A stretch of 64,000 bases of DNA, taken from the NCBI GenBank assembly GCA_020342235.1, contig CP073214.1, positions 1,426,001 through 1,490,000 of the forward strand, read 5' to 3'. Under the pieces are notes generated by a model that was not told the origin of the DNA, ran no database searches, and saw only the letters and a list, made by a program, of their open reading frames with translations. Each line of letters starts with the position of its first letter. Positions within the stretch are counted from its first letter, which is position 1. This DNA is from Saccharomycopsis phalli. Its lineage: Eukaryota; Ascomycota; Saccharomycetes; Ascoideales; Saccharomycopsidaceae. The translations under genes and the position numbers were made by a program. This document shows, one piece after another, positions 1-7,186 of this stretch.

Positions 1-1
1 A

Positions 2-223
2 AAATCCGCAGGCCAGCTCCAGAAACTCCGCACAGAGTCCCAGACGTTGCTCGAAACTATCATCACCGATATCAGCAGCAAGATCGTGGGCTTGAACAAC
101 GCGCGGTTTGCCGCTTTGGAACTACACGACATGCTACAGAATGAGATCCTCAACACACATCTTATTTACACGCTCCTCGACGCAATCTTGGACACCGTGT
201 TCCCCGAGATCGCCTCCAAGTGA
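2..223 (+). CDS. Unidentified protein, C-terminal end (cut by window start)
   Basis: A reading frame with no stop runs from the window edge to a TGA at 221-223, giving 73 residues that end in PEIASK. The residues are those of an amphipathic, probably helical protein (regular Leu/Ile spacing, many Glu/Asn/Lys) with no membrane segment or recognisable motif. The frame looks coding because codons and composition resemble the neighbouring genes, but I do not recognise the family. Its 3' end overlaps the 3' end of the convergent IPI1 gene by 58 bp. Start codon and most of the gene lie outside the window. Confidence 0.6.
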   Translation, partial: KSAGQLQKLRTESQTLLETIITDISSKIVGLNNARFAALELHDMLQNEILNTHLIYTLLDAILDTVFPEIASK

Positions 224-1203
224 CCGTCGCGGATTCCTATATTATATTTATACTCCCTGTCCTGGGCATATACTGTGGCCAAAGTTTCTTGTAAGCCCTT
301 GGCCACCCGCCCGATTTCTCCGCCCAATTTAATAATACTAGCCACCTCACTCGTAGCCACACGTCCGTAATCAGTAAGGAAAATCTGCCTCCGATCCACA
401 TGGTCGGCGGCCTGAACTTCCTCCTTGATGCTCTTTTGAAAAAGCCGGAGGTGCGCATATGGGTTTGGGGCCTCTGGTAGAAGGTACCGCCCCGTGAGCG
501 GGTGCGGGTCCACGTGACCCGTCTGGTCCGGCGGGTCCTGCCTGCAGCCGTGGGCGAGAAGCCGCTCGAGCACTTGCAAATGGCGGATTTTCGCAGAGAT
601 GTCGGTGTTTAATGCAACATTGATGCCCTGGAGCTTACCAGAGAGTCTCCAGTTTAAAAGACTGAAGAAGCACTTGAGCAATTTCACCCAGTGGTTGTTC
701 ACCAAGTACTCGAGGCACTGCTTATCGAATAGCACCTGGAGAAACTTGGTCGAGTCGTTCCGGATGCTCATGTCTATATGAGTCATGGCAGACTGGATGT
801 AGAGAATGATCAAATGGCAGTTGAGTTGTACGCTTGTCTGCGACATTTCGCCCAAGGCAGTGTAGCATTCCTGTCTCACTGACCGGGTACTATCGGTGAT
901 GAGCCGACTTAGCGAGGTGATGCAAGTCTTTATAAGGGGCGAATTGTCCTTCAAGTGCCGCACAATGTACACCACCGCCTCCTTTCTGATCTGTGGGGTC
1001 TTGTGGCGCGTCAAGCTAATGTGTTTCTCCAACTCTTTGCTCTCGTCCACTGCACTCAACCCAGACTGGGTGGGCACGTGGATCGACTTGGCCTTGAAGG
1101 AGGTTTCGGTGAAGTTGTCATTTTTGGGCTTCTGCTTGCCGACTTTGAGCCGCTGTTTGGCGAAATCTTTTTTCTTTTCCTTTTTCTTGTGCCGGCTACC
1201 CAT
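166..1203 (-). CDS. IPI1: Ipi1, pre-60S ribosome assembly factor (Rix1 complex)
   Basis: The 345-residue product matches Ipi1 in length (about 330 in S. cerevisiae) and in its opening: a Lys-rich N-terminus, then a KVGKxKxK stretch and a DTSF-like segment (here TETSFKAKSI). The following 120 residues are HEAT-like helices (RHKTPQIRKEAVVYI). In the family, Ipi1 joins Rix1/Ipi3 and Rea1 on nuclear pre-60S particles and is needed for ITS2 processing. It is transcribed divergently from RQC1 with about 70-95 bp between start codons; a TTACCCGG site lies at 1246-1253 in that gap. The last 19 codons overlap an unrelated gene on the other strand, so the extreme C-terminus is the least certain part. 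In S. cerevisiae IPI1 is YHR085W, close to SAM35, KSP1 and LRP1, all present in this window. Confidence 0.88.
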   Translation of the reverse strand: MGSRHKKKEKKKDFAKQRLKVGKQKPKNDNFTETSFKAKSIHVPTQSGLSAVDESKELEKHISLTRHKTPQIRKEAVVYIVRHLKDNSPLIKTCITSLSRLITDSTRSVRQECYTALGEMSQTSVQLNCHLIILYIQSAMTHIDMSIRNDSTKFLQVLFDKQCLEYLVNNHWVKLLKCFFSLLNWRLSGKLQGINVALNTDISAKIRHLQVLERLLAHGCRQDPPDQTGHVDPHPLTGRYLLPEAPNPYAHLRLFQKSIKEEVQAADHVDRRQIFLTDYGRVATSEVASIIKLGGEIGRVAKGLQETLATVYAQDREYKYNIGIRDGHLEAISGNTVSKIASRSV

Positions 1204-1245
1204 GTATTTATCATCATCTCATCTCGAAAAAAAATATTCTGTGAG

Positions 1246-1253
1246 TTACCCGG
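1246..1253 (+). promoter_or_regulatory. TTACCCGG (Reb1-type) site between IPI1 and RQC1
   Basis: Exact match to the Reb1 core in the short divergent promoter. Reb1 makes nucleosome-free regions at such promoters in S. cerevisiae; the same octamer recurs upstream of at least seven other genes in this window. Function here is inferred. Confidence 0.5.
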
Positions 1254-1296
1254 TGGTGATGTGTAATATGGCATGGTGGCCAAGCATTTTGGAGTA

Positions 1297-3438
1297 ATGA
1301 GTTTGAGGCAGATTCGAAAGTTGGAAAGGTTACAGAGGGTTAACCAGGAGGGTTTGGCTGAAGGAAGGTTGGGTGATGGAGTAGATGAGGAAGAGGAAGA
1401 GGAGGAGGAAGAGGAGGAAGAGGAGGAAGAGGTAGTGGTTTCCAAAGGACGAAATGTCTTTGCGTTGTTGGACCAAGAGAGTGAGGAAGAGAGTGAGGAA
1501 GAGGAGGAAGAGGAGGAAGAGACAGAGGAGGAAATCAAAGGTGATGAAATGAATGAGAATACAATTGGAAAACAGACTGCAAAAGAAAACAAGGCTCTGG
1601 ACATTTCAAATGACAAGACTCTGGACATTTTGAAAAATATGGCTCTGGAAATTTCCAACGACAAAACTCTGGAAATTTCAAATGACGAAACTCTGGACAT
1701 TTCAAATGGCAAAACTCCGGACATTTCAAATGGCAAAACTCCGGACATTTCCAATGACAAAACCCCAATTGATCCAATTTCCCTAATTTCCCAACCACTA
1801 TCACATCTAGACATTGATAGCGACGGACAAGAATTCAAAGACCTGGTCGAAGACTTGCCTAGCTCCAAGGCCAGCAAAAAAAACAAGCGTCGCAAAAACC
1901 GGAAAAAAAAGAAAAATGGATCGCAACCAGCTCCAACGCACAGCGTGGCTCAACAAGAAAGCGACACCGAGAACGAGTACAAATTCACCACAAAGGACTT
2001 TCTAAACAGCAAGCATCTCTTGGAGTTTAGCGTGCGCGACTTGGACCCTGACAACGAGTACAAGGAGCTATTTGGCCAGCTATCGAGCAAAGTCGTTGAG
2101 GACGCAAACTCGACGTCGTCTGGCTTTGTCACGCCCGAAGTGTTGAGCCAAATCAAGAAGTTGGCACGGCTGGTTCGAAACTGGAGCGGAAAAGACCGCC
2201 GAAGTGTGCCTGGGACTGCGCGGAAGTTGACATTGACGAAAATCCGCGACGACTGGGTTCCAACCAACCGGAAGAACATTACAATGAAGGAAATGAGTCT
2301 TGGCGAGGTGACGCGATTGAAGAAAAACCAGGACATGGACTCGTGGCTCGACACCATTGAACAAGAGTCGGAGGAGGAGCAGAAGCATGGAATCAAGTAC
2401 TACCGGTATGAGTCGAACGTCAACGAGGTGGCAATTAACAGCGAGTTTCTCATGTCGGTTGTGATCCGGCCAAATCACGAGAACTTGATCAAGTTGCTCC
2501 AGGTGCACCCGTATCACGTGCCTGCGATCTTGCAGGTGTCTACGATCTTGGTGCGGCAGGGCGACAAGTCCAACAACAGCGGACTTATTGAACGGGCGTT
2601 GTTTATCTTTGACTGGGGAATCAAGAACGGGTTCCAGTTCAACACTGCGTTGTGCCGGCTTCCGTTTGAATACTTTCTCAACCGGCAAATGTACTTGGCG
2701 GTGTTCAAGTACATTTTAGTGTTGGCGCAAAAGGGCACGTTTCTCACGGCATTGAGCTACTGCAAGATGCTCTTGTCGTTCAATCCCGAAGAGGATCCGT
2801 ACGGAGTGCGATACTTTATTGATTTCTACGCCTACAACGCTCATGAATACCAATACATTGTCGATCTATGGCACAGTGCTCTTGTCCAGAAACACCGCCA
2901 CTGGCGCACCCCCGGACTCGCATACACCGCCGCATTGGCCCTTTGGAGACTCGGTCAGGTGACCGCAGCCGAGGCGCAGTTGCGGCGTGCAGCGCAGGAG
3001 CACCCGTATGTGGCGGTGCAGCTTTTGCAGCACGTGTGTCTCGTCGACTTGCCGTCGTCAGCCTCCAGACTCATCAGCAACGTCACCAACACAACTGAGT
3101 TGCTCGCCGTTACTTACACCATTAGGGCCCTGCAAATGTGGTCTAGCACCAGCGACAAACAGTTTCTTGCTACCCAGCTTCTAAGCCATTTAACTTGTCT
3201 CGACCCACCCATCCCAGACAATGAGCTTCCTATGAATCTTGTGCGGTTCGCCATCCTATCAGACGAGGGAAAGTTCTTGGCAAAGATCCCACAGAGCTTC
3301 TGGAAGGATCACCAGGTGTTTGAGTACGATGTGCTTCCCCCAACAACCCAGGGCTCTGAGGATTTTGCGTCCATGGTCGACGAAAATATCATCACCCAAG
3401 CACTCCTCAGCGAAACCGAGCTTGAGTTGTTGCACTAA
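1297..3438 (+). CDS. RQC1: Rqc1, ribosome quality control complex subunit (TCF25 family)
   Basis: The C-terminal two thirds contain TCF25-family blocks typical of Rqc1: KIRDDWVPT, RNWSGKDRR, a SPYHVPA-like segment (HPYHVPAILQV), LSFNPEEDPYG and the closing LRFAILSDEGKF...EYDVLPP. Rqc1 acts with Ltn1, Rqc2 and Cdc48 on stalled 60S subunits to clear aborted nascent chains. The N-terminus has long Glu tracts (about residues 35-90), then roughly seven copies of an 8-residue LDISNDKT repeat (24-bp DNA unit, 1596-1760), then a Lys-rich patch, as in other family members. I start at the ATG at 1297 (MSLRQIRKLERLQ), which resembles the family N-terminus; an in-frame ATG at 1273 would add eight residues. 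The stop overlaps the stop of the convergent desaturase gene by 4 bp. S. cerevisiae RQC1 (YDR333C) also neighbours IRC3. Confidence 0.9.
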   Translation: MSLRQIRKLERLQRVNQEGLAEGRLGDGVDEEEEEEEEEEEEEEEVVVSKGRNVFALLDQESEEESEEEEEEEEETEEEIKGDEMNENTIGKQTAKENKALDISNDKTLDILKNMALEISNDKTLEISNDETLDISNGKTPDISNGKTPDISNDKTPIDPISLISQPLSHLDIDSDGQEFKDLVEDLPSSKASKKNKRRKNRKKKKNGSQPAPTHSVAQQESDTENEYKFTTKDFLNSKHLLEFSVRDLDPDNEYKELFGQLSSKVVEDANSTSSGFVTPEVLSQIKKLARLVRNWSGKDRRSVPGTARKLTLTKIRDDWVPTNRKNITMKEMSLGEVTRLKKNQDMDSWLDTIEQESEEEQKHGIKYYRYESNVNEVAINSEFLMSVVIRPNHENLIKLLQVHPYHVPAILQVSTILVRQGDKSNNSGLIERALFIFDWGIKNGFQFNTALCRLPFEYFLNRQMYLAVFKYILVLAQKGTFLTALSYCKMLLSFNPEEDPYGVRYFIDFYAYNAHEYQYIVDLWHSALVQKHRHWRTPGLAYTAALALWRLGQVTAAEAQLRRAAQEHPYVAVQLLQHVCLVDLPSSASRLISNVTNTTELLAVTYTIRALQMWSSTSDKQFLATQLLSHLTCLDPPIPDNELPMNLVRFAILSDEGKFLAKIPQSFWKDHQVFEYDVLPPTTQGSEDFASMVDENIITQALLSETELELLH

Positions 3439-4823
3439 GCGGCGTCCGCGGTATCTGCCACACTCAATACAATGCTCTTTTTCCGGTTCTGCCGAAGTAC
3501 ACTGGTGGTGTTTTCGTTGCGGAGAAGCGCAACCCGCATCGTCGCCAAAAGGTTGTTTGCCGCATTCGAGTGGTTATAGACGGCACCATTGAACGCAGAG
3601 GTTGCATCCTTGCCAATGCTCGACTTTATTAATGCCACTCCACCAGGATGGTTGTGGATAAACGGCGTGACATCATGCACCACTCCATTCACAATGATAA
3701 GTGCCTTGCCGGAACTCTGGGCAAGTTTCCGGAACTCATCCGCCGAAATTAGCGGAAGCTTGTTCAACGGAACTCCCCAATTAAGCTTATCGCGATGGCG
3801 ATCCACCACCCGCTGCTGCTGGAGAAGTATACATCTAGTAATCATTGCACCATTGGTCACGTGTAAGTTTTTCACCACCCCCATGCTATGCAACCCTGTA
3901 ATCACCCACCCACTTGGATCATACCGCAAGCCCGCATATCCTCCACGATAGTCCTTGGGGAACTGGTGGTGGAAATTGTTGTAGCCTTGGCCATAGGTTA
4001 GGAGCGACACGACAAATGAGTCTCGCACAGTTTTCTTATCGTCAAACTCCTGCGTCCCAACCAAATGGCCCATGGAGTTGATGCTGAAAATCCCCTGCTG
4101 CACCAACAGGGCTCGTAACACACCGCCGTAGACAAGGCCTCCGATCAAGTCGTGCCAAAAGTAGCCGGAAATAAGACCGGCTAGCATAATGTGGCACAAA
4201 TATAAAAGGCTGCTGTGCTCCTCCTGCCAATCAAGCAATTTCTCAAACGGCTTATTCTCTTGGTTGTCCTCCTGCTCTTCCTTGATCAACAGCTCAAGGC
4301 GTCGGCTTCGTACAATTAACCATCCAATGTGGGCCCAAAAAAAGTTCTTGCGGAAATTGTGTGGATCCTTTTCCGTGTCACAATACCTGTGATGCAATCT
4401 GTGTACGGCAATATACTTTTTTAGCGGAATAGTGCTGCACGAAGATCCAAGAAACACCAACAACAACGGGAAAAAAACCGCCAGCGAGTCCACAGTAAAA
4501 CTGTGGTGCGTAAAGAACTCGTGGAACCCAACAACATGCCCTAAAAAGGACAAATTGTACATGACAACCAGTAAGTAGAGCGTCTTTGGCTGAAGCCGTA
4601 TATCATAGAAAAACACAACTAGAATCGCAAATATTGGAACCAAAATATACTTTAGTAAATTCCCCCATTGTGTTCTCCTGTAGAAAAGACGGAAGAAGCG
4701 CAAAACCTGATTAATGTTGCGCTTTATATTTGGATCCATGGTCAAATATGAAATGTCTAAATTGTCCCATAATATGTTGATTAGTAATGCATTGGTAAGC
4801 AGATATGTTGGGCGACTTGCCAA
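3435..4823 (-). CDS. Divergent OLE1-like acyl-CoA delta-9 desaturase with cytochrome b5 domain
   Basis: Membrane fatty-acid desaturase fused to a C-terminal cytochrome b5 domain, the Ole1 architecture; it would introduce a double bond into acyl-CoA in the ER. Histidine box 1 is HEFFTH (residues 101-106, where Ole1 has HRLWSH), box 2 HRLHH (141-145), and box 3 reads NNFHH (282-286), where the family has HNFHH. SINSMGH (about 247-253) and FDDxxTxRD follow Ole1. The b5 domain (about 355-440) has the haem motif HPGG at 392-395 and a second haem His in YNHSNA. Hydrophobic helices lie around 57-74, 84-98, 114-128 and 205-245. At 462 residues it is shorter than Ole1 (510). The odd box 1 and the His-to-Asn change in box 3 suggest a paralogue with altered activity rather than the housekeeping enzyme. 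An in-frame ATG at 4739 (MDPNIKRN) is an alternative start. Confidence 0.85.
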   Translation of the reverse strand: MASRPTYLLTNALLINILWDNLDISYLTMDPNIKRNINQVLRFFRLFYRRTQWGNLLKYILVPIFAILVVFFYDIRLQPKTLYLLVVMYNLSFLGHVVGFHEFFTHHSFTVDSLAVFFPLLLVFLGSSCSTIPLKKYIAVHRLHHRYCDTEKDPHNFRKNFFWAHIGWLIVRSRRLELLIKEEQEDNQENKPFEKLLDWQEEHSSLLYLCHIMLAGLISGYFWHDLIGGLVYGGVLRALLVQQGIFSINSMGHLVGTQEFDDKKTVRDSFVVSLLTYGQGYNNFHHQFPKDYRGGYAGLRYDPSGWVITGLHSMGVVKNLHVTNGAMITRCILLQQQRVVDRHRDKLNWGVPLNKLPLISADEFRKLAQSSGKALIIVNGVVHDVTPFIHNHPGGVALIKSSIGKDATSAFNGAVYNHSNAANNLLATMRVALLRNENTTSVLRQNRKKSIVLSVADTADAA

Positions 4824-4928
4824 ATATCTGGCAATACTAGGTCCCTAATTGTAATAAAAAAAAATTTTGAATAGATCCCTGTAATCATTTTTCCCTGTCA
4901 CAAACAGGGAGGAAAAAAGAAAAGGAAA

Positions 4929-5012
4929 TGACATGGACAGGAATTGAACCTGCAACCCTTCGATTACACTGGGTTACTGGAGTCGAAAGCTCTACCATTG
5001 AGCCACCACATC
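4929..5012 (-). tRNA. tRNA-Trp (CCA) with a 12-nt intron
   Basis: Read on the minus strand, a full cloverleaf forms: acceptor GATGTGG/CCATGTC, D stem GCTC/GAGC, anticodon stem TTCGA/TCGAA, and T arm with the GGTTCAATTCC loop region. The anticodon loop begins CTCCA, giving CCA, and is interrupted directly after position 37 by about 12 nt (TAACCCAGTGTA). Sequence and intron position match yeast tRNA-Trp, whose intron is longer in S. cerevisiae. The exact intron borders follow the universal 37/38 site and are inferred. Confidence 0.93.
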
Positions 5013-5099
5013 ATCCTTGGAAGTTGGAAATATTTTTGTGCTGATATATGATTATTTTGATTTAAAAAAAAAATGGAAGGTTTAACTAATTAATTAGAG

Positions 5100-5475
5100 A
5101 GTGAAGCACGGTAATTACAATGGAAGAAATGAAAAACCATAAACTGCGTCCGTAATTTTCAAGCAGGAATATCAAATATGCCTCTAATTGGAAAGTCACC
5201 GTGCAACATAGAGCTATTAAACCGCAAGTACTACCGAGTGCATTCGTAGTAAGACTATTAGCTCTAGCATTGTTTATGAAATGTATCTACAATCAATTTC
5301 AAATGTTTTATCCCTTATGGATTTCCTTTGGCATTCATTTAGCTGCATCGTTTCTAGTTTTTAAACTGTGAGATTTCAATCTTCCCAAAGCCTGTTGTCA
5401 CCAATGTATACCAGAGTCTGGTATAGATGTAGCCTTTGATGAATATTATTATTGATTTTCTAATTTTCCCTTTTT
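5100..5475 (+). ncRNA. Candidate structured RNA (possibly RNase P/MRP-like)
   Basis: The 1.1 kb between tRNA-Trp and GPI8 has no convincing reading frame. On the plus strand about 370 nt look structured. A segment at 5190-5209 reads GGAAAGTCACCGTGCAACAT, resembling the CR-I region of RNase P/MRP RNAs. It is followed by complementary octamers TAGAGCTA (5209-5216) and TAGCTCTA (5259-5266) enclosing a smaller ACTAC/GTAGT hairpin. Another strong hairpin, ATACCAGA/TCTGGTAT, lies at 5408-5424. The stretch ends in T-runs at 5465-5475 that could stop RNA polymerase III. CR-V was not found, so the family is a guess from one motif, the hairpins and the length. Confidence 0.25.
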
Positions 5476-5822
5476 CCTTGAGAAATTGGACTTGTTAGTA
5501 GTACTCCCATTTTACTTGTATCTTAGTTGTTGTATTAGAAGCAGCATGGCTTGGAGCAAGACTAAGCGTACAATTTGTATATGGTATTGTTTACCACCTG
5601 GCATGTCTGATTCTTGGGAAATGGTCAAAAGCTTGATAATAGTGTGATATTTTAATAGCTGAGAATAGCTTGAATTTACCAACTATTTAAACTTATTTGG
5701 TTGCTACACAATATTCAGAAGAGTATGTCAGGGATTTTGGTTTGGAACACTCGTCAGAGTAGACTGAGAACCAGGAACAACACCAAGCAGGTAGATATTG
5801 ATTATAGTAGAGAAATGTAGTC

Positions 5823-5933
5823 TTAATGCCTTGTGAGGATCCTTTTAATGCATTGGGAGGATTCCTATAATGTCTTGAGAAGATCCCTTTAATGTCTTGG
5901 GAAGATTCCTATAATGCCTCGGGAAGATCCCTT
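5823..5933. repeat. Minisatellite, about 22-23 bp x 5
   Basis: Five imperfect copies of a unit like TAATGYCTTGGGAAGATYCC lie 3' of GPI8. Copies differ at a few positions. There is no open frame across the array. Confidence 0.75.
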
Positions 5934-6112
5934 GATTGCCAATTCTATTTGGCCATCGCTTGTTTAAAAAAGAAAAAATTGACAAAAAGAATGATAGGCT
6001 GGAACATCCAAATGTCTGGTGTGTACTACATGGCAATTATTAATCCACAATTATCTTGCGTCTATCTATAGCTACAAACCAGCACCACGGCACAAGTCAG
6101 TTGACCACAAGA

Positions 6113-7102
6113 CTACGCCCCGTGGTTAATCAACTCAAGCAAGTCACTCTCCACGTTGTCGAGCACAACCTTCTGAACCGAGCCAAAGAAATCGGTAATC
6201 AACACCTCCGAGGCGTTTCTCTCAAACAAATCTGTCCGGATACCCGCGTGACTGTGCACGTTTTCAAATGTATACGTCTCAAACAACTGGCCCAACGTTT
6301 TGTTGCTGTTCTTGTTGATGCTCTCGAGAAACTCCAAGTTATAGTATGTGAACCGGTCAATGACGGCGACTCCAATCTCTACATCCGAATGGTGTGAGTA
6401 CGACGACTCATCGAGTTCAGACGACCCAATAGCCAAGATGTTGGGCGAGTAGAACTTCAGGTACATTGTGTTTGCCTGGCACGTATCCACCATGAACAAT
6501 ATCTCATTGTAGCGATTCTTTTCATGCATCTGGCCAAAGGCATCGGCCAAATCGTAGGCACCGATTTCCTCGGCGTCCTGGAACTTGAGAAACTCGTCGC
6601 CACCATGACCTGTCATGTAGATGAATATATTTGAGCGGTCGTCGGTGAGCAATCTTTTGGACCGGGGGTGTTCTGGACCCCAGCGGTCGGTCAAAAGCCG
6701 TATAAAGTTCTCCACCGTGACCTCATAGCCCCGGTAGTCGACCTCTACGTCTTCTCCGTACAAATCAATGCCCCGGTCGGCGTTGTTGAACACTGCTCCA
6801 GGGAATGCATTTCGCGAATTACAGGCCACGTCATCGGCCAACATGAGTATGATTTGGGAATCAGGGATCCCGAGCCGCTTGACGGTCCGATACATTGATA
6901 GGACGTTTGCCATGTGACGGTAGTTGAACCAGAATCGGGACGTGGACACTAGCACTGCCCAATTGTTTGTATGGCCAGATGTGCCGGAGTTGTTGTAGAA
7001 CGTCGCCACTGTTTCGCCAGGCGACTCCAAGCCAGCCACTGTGCAAACAAGAAGCTGTACATGGAATATCCAGAGTAGAATGTTCATGCTGACATATGCC
7101 AA
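6113..7102 (-). CDS. GPI8: Gpi8, catalytic subunit of GPI transamidase
   Basis: Peptidase family C13 (legumain-like) protein with the Gpi8 signature from NNWAVLVSTSRFWFNYRH through MLADDVACN and the catalytic dyad: His166 in MTGHGG and Cys208 in VDTCQA. It cleaves the C-terminal signal of precursor proteins in the ER lumen and joins them to a GPI anchor, together with Gaa1, Gpi16, Gpi17 and Gab1. A signal peptide covers residues 1-24; Met6 is an alternative start. At 329 residues it is clearly shorter than S. cerevisiae Gpi8 (411) and stops after the SDLLELINHGA segment, without the C-terminal membrane helix of the yeast and human proteins. The 84-bp promoter shared with IRC3 contains three CACGTG sites. 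S. cerevisiae GPI8 (YDR331W) also lies next to IRC3. A GPI-anchored chitinase elsewhere in the window is a likely client. Confidence 0.93.
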   Translation of the reverse strand: MAYVSMNILLWIFHVQLLVCTVAGLESPGETVATFYNNSGTSGHTNNWAVLVSTSRFWFNYRHMANVLSMYRTVKRLGIPDSQIILMLADDVACNSRNAFPGAVFNNADRGIDLYGEDVEVDYRGYEVTVENFIRLLTDRWGPEHPRSKRLLTDDRSNIFIYMTGHGGDEFLKFQDAEEIGAYDLADAFGQMHEKNRYNEILFMVDTCQANTMYLKFYSPNILAIGSSELDESSYSHHSDVEIGVAVIDRFTYYNLEFLESINKNSNKTLGQLFETYTFENVHSHAGIRTDLFERNASEVLITDFFGSVQKVVLDNVESDLLELINHGA

Positions 7103-7186
7103 ATGATTTTGCCCTGTTATCGGGCAAACCCCACGTGAGTCACGTGGAAGAAGTTAATCATCACGTGAGTCACATGACCAGATAAA
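7103..7186. promoter_or_regulatory. Divergent GPI8-IRC3 promoter with three CACGTG sites
   Basis: CACGTG occurs at 7132-7137, 7141-7146 and 7162-7167, each flanked by GAGTCA or a near copy, so a 30-bp block is partly duplicated. In yeasts this hexamer is bound by bHLH factors (Cbf1, Pho4, Tye7). Only 84 bp separate the two start codons. Confidence 0.55.

Noticed and set aside
5255-5275. TATTAGCTCTAG word resembling antisense 18S rRNA
   Set aside because: Only about a dozen bases match and the flanks differ; the octamer is better explained by the local hairpin partner at 5209.
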